Assembly (NCBI GenBank): GCA_028455995.1
Contig: JABELC010000011.1
Location: 868,001-932,000, forward strand
DNA from: Scleromitrula shiraiana
Taxonomy: Eukaryota > Ascomycota > Leotiomycetes > Helotiales > Sclerotiniaceae
Length of the DNA stretch: 64,000 bases
Direction of reading: 5' to 3'
Of this stretch, positions 1 to 12,583 are shown piece by piece (the stretch's first letter is position 1; each line of letters starts with the position of its first letter). The notes beneath the pieces were generated by a model, which had not been told where the DNA came from, did not search any database, and saw only the letters and a program-made list of their open reading frames with translations. A program made the position numbers and the translations under genes.

Positions 1-131
1 CGATCTTTCATATATCTAGGCGGACTTTTTCACCACTTCACATCGATTTTCGAATTTAAAAAGATACAACACAACCGGATTGTTGCAATTGATTCGATAA
101 CAATAATCATTTATTATAAATACTAAAGAAT

Positions 132-1377
132 ATGTCGCTATCCGTGGAGGGTGGGTGAAAGTTCCCTTGTAAGGTAAACATCGATTGCTAATTGCTTTGT
201 AGCATCCTTCCACTCTCTATTTCGACGATGCGTTGAATGTACTTCAGAGGCTCCAGCATGTCCAACATGTGCTGCTAATGAGATTTGTTCGCTGGTACCA
301 CCAACTTGTAATGAATGTCAAAAGACAACCTGTGTAGCCTCTTCAGCGGCACCATCGGCAACAATCAGTTCATCTTCGTCGTCATCAAGTTCTCCTAATG
401 TGGGTGCTATTGCGGGTGGAGTTATTGGAGGAGTGTTAGCTATTGCGGCTGTGACGTATTTGGTCTGGAGATTCTGTATCAAAACAAAACGGCAACAATA
501 CGAACAGGAAGATTGGACGGAAGGCCAAGATCAAACTGCTGCAGAGAAAGATTTCGCGATGCGACGGGATGCCAGGGCCTCCACACATACTGTCGGCTCA
601 ATTGCATCCACAGTCCTTACCCGGGCCTCCAATATCATCCAAATTGCATACATACCTGGTGTTACGAACAGATCAACTCCATCGACACCTGGTCTACTCG
701 TCCCGCCAGTGCCTCCGATTCCAATCGCTTTATCAAACGCAAATGGTTCCACTCCGAGATACGAGCAAGAGCATTTCTTCATGCCAGGGGACCTTCGCGA
801 CTCAACATACAGTGGTATTAGCGAACGAAACTCGTATGCAAGGAATAGTGTTGCATCTACCATATATGGAAAACAAGTCATCGTATCACAAGTACCAGCA
901 CAGACAGTTATTCGAGGAAAGGCCGCAGTCGTCAGTGTTAACAAGCCGGGAACGAGTAGCGGCGAATCTACTCCTCCTGTACCATCGGTCGATTTTGATA
1001 AATACGCAATGAATCCTCCAAGTCCGGCATTTTCTGTGGGCAGTACGTTCTTGAATGCTGCCAGCGCCGCCACAATTACTAAACCTCAGGTTGTTCGGGT
1101 AGACTCCAGCAACGTCACAAAGAGAAAGTCTGTTGTCCCCTCGGAAAGCAATACTACAGCAGCAGAAGCAGTGGTCCGATCTCAGTCACCAGCAGCTCCT
1201 CGAAACTCCAACTCGATTACTACAATCGAAGAAGGTACTCCCGAAGTACCTCAAGGTCCTTTCAGTGATCCACCAGAAGCAGACCGAATATCACATTCCA
1301 GCCTATCGGCCGTGATTCCCGCAAATAAGGCACAGGGGGGAGATGTTTTCTCAGACAAGCATGAAGTTGAGGAATAG
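132..1377 (+). CDS. opy2: Opy2-like membrane anchor protein (HOG/MAPK pathway)
   Basis: Two exons, 132-150 and 203-1377, with a 52-nt intron (GTGGGT...TTGTAG, branch TGCTAAT). They give a 397-aa protein. Residues 16-50 hold eight cysteines in the Opy2 pattern (CxxC, CPTC, then C-C-CxxC-C). A serine run follows, then one transmembrane segment at about 73-96 rich in Gly/Ala/Ile/Val, with a basic stop-transfer KTKRQQ. The long cytoplasmic tail is Ser/Thr/Pro-rich and probably disordered. In yeast, Opy2 anchors the Ste50 adaptor at the plasma membrane and links the Sho1 branch to Ste11; that role is known for the family and inferred here. The start is the first ATG that joins the Cys block in phase; exon 1 adds only six codons, so the 5' end is the least certain part. 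Confidence 0.85.
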
Positions 1378-2154
1378 AGAACCATCCATGATATTTTGGA
1401 TACTCTTTCTCCTCTTTGAATGCAATCTTTGATATACATTTCCGTCTGGTCACGGCTTGTTCACATTTCTTTTCCATCTCATATTTCGAGCGATTCTTGG
1501 GGTATTACATCCCTGATAGGGTTTAGGTTGGGGTTTCTAGGGGCTTTTTATGATTGGCAATGATATTCTCTGGTTATATGGATACCTTGACAGTACTTCT
1601 ACCTTACTTTTTATTTGAAAATAGAAAAATGTTAAAATGATTCAACTATGTTACTGGGGAGTAAAGCCCGCCCAGCTCAGCATTCATTTGTTTGATTCCG
1701 AGATGCCAACATTGAGAATTTCCAATCATTAACCATAATCATGATCTTGATATCGTCGCAAATATATTATATTATTCTATCTTGTATCCCAACCTCAAAC
1801 ATATAAGAAATAGACAGACGAAGACGATCTCTCCCAACACTAAGTTCTAGATAGACCCTTTCCGTATCTCCCACTCGGAGTAGGAGAATTTATTTCATTT
1901 ATTTCCTTTATTTCCTTTCGCTCAGAATTAGCGCCGGGGGGGGGGGGGGGTTACAATAGTTTGGTTTTTTAAGTCATCAGTTCTCTTAAATATTGTAGAA
2001 GATTTGGCCCGAATTTCGCAATTGCAATTTGATTTTGCATAGTGAATACTCAGAGTACATGAAGGACATCCATCCCATGGAGGAGGGATCATCGCTCGTG
2101 CTTTGCTTGTGGAAGGGCAATTTTAACCCCACCTTTGGTGGTTGGTTGGTTGAT

Positions 2155-2217
2155 TTGTATTGTATCGTGTTGTATTGTATCGTATTGTATTGTATCGTAT
2201 TGTATTGTATAGTATTG
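2155..2217. repeat. TGTAT/TGTATCG microsatellite
   Basis: Imperfect tandem pentamer/decamer made of TGTAT and TGTATCG units. It creates a spurious open frame reading Leu-Tyr-Cys-Ile-Val repeats at 2029-2370. Confidence 0.9.
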
Positions 2218-2483
2218 TTTGGAGGTACAGAGGGGATGGCATGGCATGGGAGGGTACAAAATTTAAATGCAACTGAGGATTGGGAATCGTGGGGTTTAAA
2301 GCGGCAGTTGGTTGGTGTCGTTGATGGATGTCTTGTCTCTGAATACAGTGATGGTGATGGAGGGAGGTAACCGGTAACCTCGCCCTACTTACTTCACACG
2401 TTGTTTTATATGTGACAATTGGATGGGTGGAATATTTCCGTACATATATGGATGGGATTGGCGGTGGGAGGGAACTCTGTGCT

Positions 2484-2524
2484 CGCTTTTATGGGCTTTT
2501 ATGGGCTTTTATGGGCTTTTATGT
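2484..2524. repeat. 10-bp tandem repeat (GCTTTTATGG)x4
   Basis: About four near-perfect copies of a 10-bp unit in non-coding DNA between opy2 and the Ras gene. Confidence 0.9.
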
Positions 2525-2791
2525 ACTACGTATCTCTTTGGCGTATGTAATATCTCTTTGGTATAGATGGAATTGAATACTGTATAGATACGGCACTACA
2601 ATACTATGTAGACATATAAGTACTATGTAGGTAAATGGGAATGATACTACTTATCCATGACGATAGTATTGAGAAATATAGTTATTTCCCGTTTCCGTTC
2701 TTTATGCATTATACCAAGTAATTTCTATTCATGGATATAGAGAATAATAAATCTCGGCAGTCGTTTTTGATAGTCCATCCATCCATAGTGC

Positions 2792-2827
2792 CTGACTGAC
2801 TGACTGACTGACTGACTGACTGACTGA
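2792..2827. repeat. (CTGA)9 microsatellite
   Basis: Nine perfect tetranucleotide units, a likely polymorphic marker. Confidence 0.92.
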
Positions 2828-4384
2828 GTGTATCGACTATGCTGCTGATCTGATAGATAACCAAAAGTTCGAATATGAATCATTCACTCCACGATATCCT
2901 TATGGCCCTTCAATTCTAACCTCCCGCGGGCCTCTCGAGGTTGTTGAATCCTCTCACTGTGAGCCTATCTGATAGAACGAAGCAAGTATTGTACCATCTA
3001 TCTAAAATACCTATCAAGCAATTCTATATAGTTGCCGAGGAACAATAATAAGCTATTGGCACTATTTGCATAATGGATTTAATCCCCTCTACGCGTGGGC
3101 AATACGCTAGCTACTCTATAATATCTTTTACACGGGGCAGAGTAAACCATACCATACCTTGGAATTGCAGTGTGCTGCAGCAATACTACTAATAATAATA
3201 ACTAAATAATACTAGGTATCTATCCTAGGTACATACATACAACTTTATTATTTTGTTGTTCCCCGGAAGCAATTATCAGACAATATTTGATTTCCAATCA
3301 AACATATGCTATATTATATGTACATTTGTAAAACTTGCAAACTTGCGAACATTAAGAAATTCTACAACAATACTGCTACAATACTACTACTACAATAATA
3401 AGACCCGGGCAAGCATTATTGTAACATTTTACTAACGAAGGAAGATACTCAGATTTTTTTGTTAGCTTAGCTTTGAAGAGAAAAGCAAAGCAAACCAAAC
3501 AAAATCACATACTGTACTAGAATAGAAGAGAATAGAATAAATTAGAATAGATTAGAATAGCCATCTTGAGCTGTTTTCCTTCCCGTTCCCTTTTACATCC
3601 GAGGGAAATGGACATTTCGGGGCAATTACTAAAGAAGCTGTTTTCCTTTTTGGTTCATTATTATTAAAATAAATAAATAAATAAACAAAAATAAAATAAA
3701 ATAAAATATATTGAGCTCCAGCTGGTTGGGATAGAACTAGGTATTGGACTGGCTACGTATCGATACTATTCTATCATCTATTTCTATCCATCTTCCCTCT
3801 TACCTTACCTCCCTATATATCTACGTAACTGCTATATACTTTCGGATTTCCTTCCATCCATTCATACATACATACATACATACATGCATTCACACATATA
3901 CATATACAATATAGTACATATCGGCGATATAAAAAGAATTGGGAAGTTATTAATTGTCTGTTCATTATAAAATATTGTGACGTCTACATATCAACATACT
4001 TCCTCATTTATAAAATCACCTACCTATTACCTATCTACTTGTTATATATACATAAATTAGCACAGCCTTCCTTCTATCAACCTCCTCTACTCTATCTAGC
4101 ACATATATACTTCTCCATTCATTATTTAACGACTCACGAGATATTCTTCTTATTTATTAGTTATTATTCTTTTCTTATAGGATTTATTAGTCAGATAATT
4201 CATAGTAATAAATCAAAAGGAAGAGAGAGGGGCAAAGAAACTGATCAAAAAGATCAATAAAATATTCACTCACTTATTATTATTATTATCATCATTATTA
4301 TTATCAACCTATCATCATTCATTCATAACCCAAGAATTCAAACTACTTTTAATACTACTATTATTTTACTATTACTTTCTAGAA

Positions 4385-4497
4385 CTACCTACCTCTTACA
4401 TCTTACTTACCTCTTACCTATTACCTCTTACCTATTACCTCTTACCTCTTACCTCTTGCCTCTTACCTCTTGCCTCTTGCCTCTTATTGACCTCTTG
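4385..4497. repeat. Minisatellite of TTACCTC-type units upstream of the Ras gene
   Basis: Degenerate array of CTCTTACCT, CTATTACCT and CTCTTGCCT units in a pyrimidine-rich stretch ending about 360 bp before the Ras2 ATG. It probably lies in the 5' untranslated leader or core promoter. Confidence 0.8.
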
Positions 4498-4854
4498 CCA
4501 CTACCACCCACCACCTGTGACCTACCTTACCTAGGCAATTATTACACCACTTTGAAGGGTTTATTTTTTTGTCCTTCGAGCGGAAGACGTCCGAGCTTCT
4601 CTTTAAAACCAACAGTTCACTTTACCAAAAGGAATCTCCACCGCAGATCAACTTATCCTCCACCGACAGCGCAGCAAAATAATAAGTTACTCGACGAATT
4701 GATTTACTCTCACAACCAACCCCCCCCCCCCCCGTTCAATTTCTCATTTTTTCGTCTACCCTACGGAATTCTATATCATCGACTTGTAAATTCCCCGATC
4801 CCCCTCCCACCCCCCATACGTCACGAACAAGATCATCTTCCCCCTACTCTCAAG

Positions 4855-5618
4855 ATGTCTTCGAAACAGATGGTATTATACAAACTTGTGGTGCTTGGTG
4901 ATGGAGGTGTTGGAAAGACTGCTTTGACAATTCAATTAACTTTACAACATTTCGTCGAGACTGTAAGCTAGTTTTACTAAACTATTTCAACCTTTCTTGT
5001 TTTCACATGCTTACTTTTTTGCTCCAGTATGATCCTACAATCGAAGATTCATACCGAAAGCAAGTTGCGATAGATGGACAATCCTGCATGCTGGAGGTCC
5101 TCGATACTGCCGGTCAAGAAGAATATACTGCATTGCGAGATCAATGGATTCGTGATGGTGAAGGATTTGTTTTAGTCTACAGCATATCGTCGAGGTCATC
5201 ATTCACCAGAATTCATACATTTCACAATCAAATTCAACGAGTTAAGGAATCATCTGCTATCTCGCCATCATATCCTGGCTCGCCAATATCACCTATCTCC
5301 CCTTCGGAACCTGTACCGATTATGCTCGTGGGAAATAAATGCGACAGAGTAACTGAGAGAGAGGTATCTACACAAGAAGGTCTTGCACTGGCGCGGGATT
5401 TGGGCTGTGAATTTGTTGAAGCATCGGCGAAGAATTGTGTAAATGTCGAAAAGGCTTTCTTTGATGTCGTACGGCAGCTGCGTAGACAACGTATGCAGAG
5501 CTCGTCACCGGGTGGCAGCAAGGGACCTCGTGGTGCCAATAATAACATGGAAAATGGAATGGTACGAGATGAGAACAGAAAGTACCGAAAGAAGAAGGGA
5601 CCTTGTGTTATCTTATGA
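4855..5618 (+). CDS. ras2: Ras-family small GTPase, RasB/Ras2 type
   Basis: Two exons, 4855-4962 and 5028-5618 (65-nt intron), encode 232 aa. Visible motifs are P-loop GDGGVGKT (about 15-22), effector YDPTIEDSYRK, DTAGQEEY with the catalytic Gln, NKCD and EASAKN. The C-terminus is polybasic (KYRKKKG) and ends in the CAAX box CVIL. An extra Ser/Pro-rich insert (about SPSYPGSPISPISPSEP) before the NKCD region and the longer tail mark the RasB/Ras2 group of filamentous fungi rather than the Ras1/RasA group. Family members act at the plasma membrane in polarity, growth and MAPK/cAMP signalling; this role is known for homologues and inferred here. The leucine at the CAAX end suggests geranylgeranylation. 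The start sits immediately before the conserved LYKLVVLG block. Confidence 0.95.
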
Positions 5619-7263
5619 GGGAATCTATCACTTTACGCTGCGTCAAGACATATTCAAGCTCACAGCTATATTTTCCTTTCCTTCTCGCATGGAGTATCAA
5701 CGAAGCTTACGACATTCATTTGGCTAGATGCCTACCTATTTTACGAAACCTCGCTCTTCCCCACATCCCCTCGCCATCGTTCTCATTCACATAAAATTTC
5801 TCTTCCTTCTTCCCCCCTCAACAGCGTTGCTCGAATTCCAAGCTGAGCCGGCGAAACGGAGTACCAAAAGAGTGGCATAAGGCGTATTTAATGATACTTT
5901 TTTGATGGAAATCCTTCAATATTTGCCATTCGCGCGCGCACATCACAACGGAAAGAATTTCCTCTCGGTCTGTCAATTACACTCCTGAAGATTTTTTTGG
6001 CTTTCTTTGGTGTCTCTGGCGCAAATGAAATCCGTATATTTTACGATTTCCTCTCTACTTTCACAAACGAAACGGAACCTTTTTTTAACATCTACAAATT
6101 CGAAGTGCTGTGCTACTTTGGGAATATTTTGATCTGATCATAACACATCTTCCTATTTGACTTGACTTTGTCTTCTCCTCTTTTCTCATCTCAGCTACTA
6201 CGTATGTTTTTTACCTTGTTTGCCAATGCAGAAAAATGTCATTCCATCTTATCTCCTCCCTCGGACTGCATTACATTTATTGCTCACTAGCATCACATCA
6301 TCCAAATTGGGGACTTTCCATCTTTCCAAACTCTCTTCTATGACGTCCATATTGTAGTTGTTCTCTCTTTTTTCTTCTTTCTTGGTGGTTTGTGGACGGC
6401 TCGCAAAGGATATGTATGGGCAAAGGGTTCTTTCTTGCTAGTTAAGGGCATATTTTCTTTTCCCTTTTCAATCAGTTGACTACTTTTTATTCTTTTACTT
6501 TTATTTCTTTTTTCGGCTGGATGGAGCATTAAATCAAGTTCAAAGATAAACTCATTTTCTTCTTCTGTTGATCATATCATTTCAATTCAATGTTCATGTC
6601 AGAAAACTTGTTTTTGAGATTGGAGGGGGAAATGATATGAAATTGAGGGGATACTTGGTTGGATGTGTGAATGAACGGGTGGATAGATAGATTGGAGGAT
6701 GGATGAGCTCAAATTTTAAAGATACAAGTGAATGGCATTATTCATGGTTGGGAAGAACGGAGATAAATATGCATGCATGGATGGTATGGAGAGGATGAAC
6801 GGATGGATGACTGGATGGATTTGGATGGATGGATGGAGGCATGGATATCTAGATGGATGGATGGATGGTGTGGATTGGAAGGATGGACGATGGAATTCAT
6901 GGTATTGGAATTTCATTGTGTGAATCGAATGTGATATGATGACAGGATCTGGAAATTCATAGGGTATGGTAGGAAATTATAAGAAAAGAATAAATATAAA
7001 ATTAAAATTTACTTATGATCTGATAAATACTTGATATTGTGTGTTCGTATGTTTTGTATGTATATCTGTGATGTTCTCTCGGATTTTGTATGCTCGGCTC
7101 ATTTGCAGTATCTACAATATGTATCTATGACTGCGGAATCAATTCTAGATGAATAGATAGAATCCCTAATTACCTCTAACTGGGTATACCATGCCACCCA
7201 TACCTTGCGGCCATGCCTACGCCATGCTATTCCCATGCCTATGTCCACGCCCATGCGAGATTG

Positions 7264-7301
7264 GTGTGATGTGATGTGATGTGATGTGATGTGATGTGAT
7301 G
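7264..7301. repeat. (GTGAT)n pentanucleotide microsatellite
   Basis: About seven tandem copies of a 5-bp unit in non-coding DNA. Confidence 0.9.
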
Positions 7302-7493
7302 CCCAGATGTGATCTGACGCTTCCAGGGCTTTTTGGCTTAGACTGTTAATCCTTTGAGCTATCTATGCTTGTTTATAAGATTATGGGAGAATTTAGTTCG
7401 TAGTGGGTTTTTGAAGGACTGTTCTGGAAGGTTCGTGGGGATTATGATGAGGGATGGAGGAGGAAGAGAGGGGGGGTGGAAGAGAGGATGGAT

Positions 7494-7540
7494 GGATTTG
7501 GATTTGGATTTGGATTTGGATTTGGATTTGGATTTGGATA
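7494..7540. repeat. (GGATTT)n hexanucleotide repeat
   Basis: About seven to eight near-perfect hexamers. The unit differs from the telomeric TTAGGG hexamer, so this is not an interstitial telomere. Confidence 0.9.
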
Positions 7541-8626
7541 TGGTGGAATGGGAAGGTGATGCGAGGGGAGTGGGATTTGGTTAATCAAGTAATGAAGTCA
7601 CAGTTACAATCTCCTTACTGTTATAGTAATTAGTTTCGAACATAGAAAATAAAGAATCCTTCATAAAGTATTCTTGACCCTATTGTACAAAATACATAGT
7701 CTTATTGGTATGCATGTCATCATCCAAATAAGAATAGAACCACCTATCGAGAACTCTCCAAATCCAATCCCCAAGCTCCAGTACCTTTTTTTTCTTCTTC
7801 CCCTTCCTTTCTTCTAAATATCGAAAAGCATACCATATCCGATCCGGTCTCCCCGTCCGCCCACCCACACAGACACGGTATACTATGCACGGCACGGATG
7901 GTTTGTCAGTCGAGTCGGCCTGATTTGTATTTATATGTATGTAGAGAGTGTATGTAAGTATCTATATACCGTGCCATGTTATGTTGGGTTGGATGGTTGG
8001 TTCGGAGGTTTGGTCTTTTGGAGATGTGAGTGGATGGTTGATGGGTAGAAGGGGATCGGGATATGGGTATGAATGTGGTATCGGAGGATGGAAGAAGGTA
8101 AGTTGCGAGATGAATTGGCCGATGGGACGGGAAAGGGTGGGATGAGATGGGAAGGGACGGGGAGGTAGGGGAGGAGGAAATTATGTTGTGACGGCAGAGA
8201 ATATGGGGTTGGAGATGGAGATGTAATTGAAGATGATCGAGTCTGTTGATGTTCATTTCATCTTCATATCTTTCTTTCCTACCAATTCCTAATTTTCATG
8301 TACTTTCTTCATGTACTTTCTTCTGAGATGCAGTCATCAATGTATCTTCGGGTTTTCCACCCACACAAACCAATTTCTATAACAAATATCGGCATATATG
8401 CAACAAAAAACCAACAAAATTAATACCAATATTGACATCGAATGAGTATTCTTCAACAATACCAACAAAAGCCCAACTTTACTTTCAATTTGCTCTTCTT
8501 CAGGACCATTCAATACTCCACCACACCACAAATAAAACATGATATGTGCATAACCAGGTACTCGTCAATACCCACCCATTAACCCGTCCAATCCCAATTT
8601 ACCATGCTAATTCCTACATCCATCCC

Positions 8627-8665
8627 CCCAATCCCAATCCCAATCCAAATCCCAATCCCAATCCT
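8627..8665. repeat. (CCCAAT)n hexanucleotide repeat
   Basis: About six imperfect hexamers, which explain an Asn-Pro repeat open frame in this interval. Confidence 0.88.
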
Positions 8666-10012
8666 ACCTCACCAATTCCATTAGTAGTTATCATACCATA
8701 CCATACATATTCCCAGCTGCACTACACTACAACCATTACAAATCAAACAACTAGTATACAATACAACACTATATAGATACGTAAAAGCAGCACCCCACCA
8801 CCACCAAAACAAACCCCATCTGCATTGCATCCAATTCAGCATCTATAACCCTGCTGCGCTGCTCGCCAAAGCATGACAGTGCAGGATTTATGTGTCACGT
8901 GAATACTGTCTATTTTGGGAAGAGGGGGGGTGGCACGGAGGAGGGGGGGTGGCGTGTTGGGATGGGATGTGGGGAGGTGAGGTGGAGTGGGGGTTACATG
9001 TTTTTGATATATTGGTTTGCTGATGCAGGAAAGAAAATTGAAAGATCCAAGTTGGGTTGGATTGGATGTTGAGGTTTTAGTTGCGGTTATGTTTGTTGGG
9101 ATTGAGGTGTTGGATTACTGGTATATCATATGTAGGCGTTTGCGGATATTGATAATGCCATTCTATAATTTGTAGACAGTTGATGGGAATTGGGAGGGAG
9201 AATAGGGAACAAAATAGTATGTATCTATATACGATTCGATTCACATGTATATAGGTAGGTATCCAATAATATGATGTTACATTGCAGTTGGTTGATTTAA
9301 GATGAACCTGAAACTTACCCGATTTTTCACATGAAACCATCTCCAATATGGCAGGATACATGCATGTAACATGTAAAAATTCATCTCATTTCTCCACGGA
9401 TATTGGCTCCAGGCCTGCTACTGCAGAGAGGGAAACAATAGCATGTGCAATTCCCCCTAGTCCATGATCTTGCCGCAACATAGATGGCAATTGAGTGAAG
9501 CGTTCTTTGATATTGTTCCGTATGTATCTCTGGACAACCTCCAGTGCAAATACAAACCTTGATATCTTAAGCTAGATCTGTGAGTTTTGTTAAAAAGGAA
9601 ACTTTCATAGCTTTCATGTATCGTGAATGTGAGCCCCTATTGGTAAATGTTAGATTATCTTCTTTTTGAAAAATCAGATGATCTGACTTATCCTAGATAC
9701 AAGATAATCTTGCTTTATGCTGTCAAATTCGACATCCTCCTAATGGCTGGCCAATTGATATGATGACTTCTTATTTGATACCTAAACATACGTATACCAT
9801 TGCAACCATATGAAGATGTTAAGCACTTGCAATTTTCGAACTTCAGGGCATTCAGCAAGAAAGGAGGCTCGAGTCAGGGAAGTTAGTTATATTTTTGTAA
9901 CCTGAATCCGTAACTATCCATCCATTCATCTAGTTAAATAAACAACGCTTTTCGGGTATCTAAAATATCATATAATCATATCAAATTACATCATATCAGC
10001 AACAACACAACC

Positions 10013-11508
10013 CTAATATTCAGTAGCCCCTGCTACCTTCCCCTTCATAGATAATCCAACATCCTCTATCTCCACAGGATACTTCTCCAAACTCTCATAC
10101 CATTGTATCACACTCCCAATCAAGAAACACCAACTCCCCCAAAAGGTTGCGAGTGAACCTTGATATACTGCCCCTGAGTTGGCAGCTGCAAAACCTAGCA
10201 CACCACACAGTGTGAAACCTATGCCTCTATTACATAAAGTGAGTTATTGGTAGGTGGAAGTGGGAGAATGCTAGAGATAGAGAAAATCACATACCCAACT
10301 AAATTCCACGCTCCAATTTGCCAGCCCAATGTTCCCCAAGCAGGTAGCCACCATTTTTTCTGCGTCTCTAACATGAATAAAGTTCCACTGATGATGAATC
10401 CCGAACCGCCTATTACCTGGGGCAGCCAATATGCACCGTCTTGAGCTGCTGTAGAGGTCAGTCGGTCGAAGATAGGTGGGAGGGCTGTAAATCCTGAAAT
10501 CCAGAATATTGTTGCGCCAAACATTTGGAAAGAACAGGCTAAAAAGCCGAGGGAGTGTATATAATGAGTGCGAAGGGAATCAAGGCTAGGGTACCATTGC
10601 CAAGTATGGCGCGAGGAGGAATCTGAGAATGAGGATTGCCCTAATTGAGAAATTCAGCAACAGACTTGAAAGCATCGGACAAGATAGATTCATGAAATAA
10701 TATCTCACCATCCTCCAAATCCCTTCCCTTCCCCACCAAGTTTTTCCTATTCCTATGATGATGCCTACACCCCGCCTTCTCCACTCTCCATCTCCATGTC
10801 CCCGCATCTTGCCATACCTCTTCCACTGCCCATCCAAAACAGTCTGTCCGATCCTCATTGATCGCCTCTAACATGAGAAAGATGCTACCAATTTCAAAAA
10901 TCGTCGCGCCTATAAACGCAGTTATACCTCCAGCATATGATATCTCGCCCGAAAATTCGGTTGAAGGTGCTTCTAATGGTAGCCATACAAAAAATGCATT
11001 GATGCACCAAACCACGGAACCTAGTGTAAAAATCACGGCGATTAAGTATGATATGTCGTAGTATGGGTAGGTGGTAAACATGCGTTTGATACCGCGGAGG
11101 GTAGCATGTGGTGTTGAGGTTGATGAAGGATATTGATCTGTACCTACAGACGGGTGAACAGATAGAGCATGTCGGCCTAGAAATTATAGTTCCATCAGTA
11201 ACTACAATCTCGTTATATTCATCAAAGACTTTTGGACTATACGCACCCTTCCGATTATCCCTCGAACGCCATTTCCTATGTACACCCAGAGTACCAATAT
11301 CTTCTTGTCCTACCGTGGATCTCTCCCCCTTTTGCTCCGCACCTACCTTTACATTCTCTTCGCTTGGACTACCACTCTTTCCTTGTCGCGTATTTCCCTT
11401 CTGTGGTTCAAAAGTTATCCTCCTTGTGGTAGGATTGAGGAATTTGAAAGCTCCGTATGCAACACCATCATCATGATGGCGAGCATGGAGGTTCTGATTA
11501 GTGCTCAT
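10013..11508 (-). CDS. Six-TM integral membrane protein, conserved-looking fungal, function unknown
   Basis: Four exons on the minus strand (11508-11247, 11176-10709, 10640-10295, 10226-10013) with introns of 70, 68 and 68 nt, all GT-AG and all keeping phase. They give 429 aa. The first about 90 residues are hydrophilic and Gly/Lys/Arg-rich. Six hydrophobic segments follow, among them one starting YLIAVIFTLG, one starting ITAFIGATIFEIG, one containing FGATIFWISGFTAL, one starting QVIGGSGFIISG and one starting WGSWCFLIGSVIQW. A hydrophilic loop with His/Arg-rich sequence separates TM2 from TM3. The FGATIFWISGFTAL-type block is, as I recall, shared by uncharacterised fungal integral membrane proteins; I assign no activity. 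The ATG at 11508 is the first true ATG in the first exon. The exon joins are supported by phase at every junction. Confidence 0.8.
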
Positions 11509-12583
11509 GGAGATCAATTGATAATGATAGGAGGATCTATTTTGACATTTTTATCTGCTAGTTAGTAGTGATGCAGATGTACTAGCTGGCTGTACTAATA
11601 CTGTTCTTAAATTCAATATTGTTGGTGGCATGTTTTTTGTTTGTTTGTTTGTGGTATGACGCGGTATAGCTTAAAAAGCTTGGTCTCCGGGGTGCAGTAG
11701 TGGACGTTTTTAGGCAGGGGTATAGCCATGGTCATCTCCGCAACGACGCTCAACATTGAAGTATCGGCAACTTATGTGATATGATTCAATCTATGAAATG
11801 AATCGTTTATTTTCACCAACAATCATCGGCAATCAATAATTATTCAGCATATGGGCTATATGAATGGCGGGAGTATCAACTTGGTTAGATGGCTGAGGCA
11901 TCTTGACCGCCAGCTGACGGAGATGCTATGAAAAGGATGGTCAAATGGATTTCTAGTATCATATATACAATCAAAGGTAATGGAAAGACGTTTGGATATT
12001 TCAGTTTGTTGTCTCTGGTTATCTACATTGCACAATTTCAATTCATAGTGTTCGATATCACCAATGTGATTATGCCACAAAGAGAATTTGAGAAAGCAGT
12101 CTGGGAACTTGAGAAACGTATGAGATAGTTGTGCTATGATGCATAAGCTTGATTATCAGAGGGTAAAGTTCTTGACTTTAGTCGTGGTGTTCAAGATCTC
12201 TCGAGGAGTGTTATAAACATATCGAAAGAACATGTTCGGCTCTTTCAGTTGGTCATCGGAAAATGGGGAGAAATACACTCTATATTATACTTTCAATTGG
12301 CTATTCATTCTTCTATTTATGATTTTTGGGGGGATTTCTACTGTCATTGATCATTATTTTCTGCAGAAGTAATTCAATGAAAATTTCTATCGTATATCCA
12401 TTAGCTTGAGTCACAAAATAAGACATTGTACAATGAATAGTACATCTAGGAGTCACAACTCCCGTATAAAAAGGGCATATATAGAAACCAGCGTTCTAAT
12501 TCTTGGACTGAAAATTCCGTCCATCTACGAAACCCTAACTTTATAAGATATTGCATACAAGTTCAGTTGATACAACTAACAAA
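11509..12583. other. Intergenic between divergent genes
   Basis: Divergent promoter region between the membrane protein gene (minus) and the first BTB gene (plus). AT-rich, with short spurious open frames. No RNA gene or repeat is recognised. Confidence 0.6.

Larger units (their letters stand above)
1378..4854. other. Intergenic, microsatellite-rich; includes long CT-rich leader of the Ras gene
   Basis: No convincing coding exon is visible. It holds a G15 run at 1936-1950, a TGTAT/TGTATCG array at about 2155-2217, a 10-bp GCTTTTATGG array at 2484-2524, (CTGA)9 at about 2792-2827, A-rich AAAT/AAAAT runs at 3667-3710 and a CATA run near 3866. From about 4260 the sequence becomes pyrimidine-rich up to the Ras start codon, with a C14 run near 4720-4733. 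This looks like a long 5' leader or promoter, by inference. Confidence 0.7.
5619..10012. other. Gene-empty, repeat-rich intergenic region
   Basis: About 4.4 kb without a convincing exon. It contains GGAT-rich DNA at 6730-6900, (GTGAT)n at 7264-7301, (GGATTT)n at about 7494-7540 and (CCCAAT)n at about 8627-8665. Open frames here, such as 7354-7584 and 8546-8776, are produced by the repeats. The first several hundred bases are probably the Ras2 3' untranslated region and terminator. Confidence 0.7.

Noticed and set aside
531..1073. 180-codon antisense open frame over opy2
   Set aside because: Shadow of the opy2 coding strand, which is supported by the Cys block and transmembrane segment.
2029..2370. 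113-codon open frame with Leu-Tyr-Cys-Ile-Val repeats
   Set aside because: Created by the TGTAT microsatellite; no domain and no gene-like codon use outside the repeat.
2792..2827. Regular repeat considered as a CRISPR-like array
   Set aside because: Pure tetranucleotide tandem without spacers, in a eukaryotic genome.
7494..7540. Hexamer array considered as interstitial telomere
   Set aside because: The unit GGATTT does not match TTAGGG in any rotation.
7354..7584. Open frame with Asp-Leu repeats
   Set aside because: Translation of the GGATTT hexamer array.
8546..8776. Open frame with Asn-Pro repeats
   Set aside because: Translation of the CCCAAT hexamer array.
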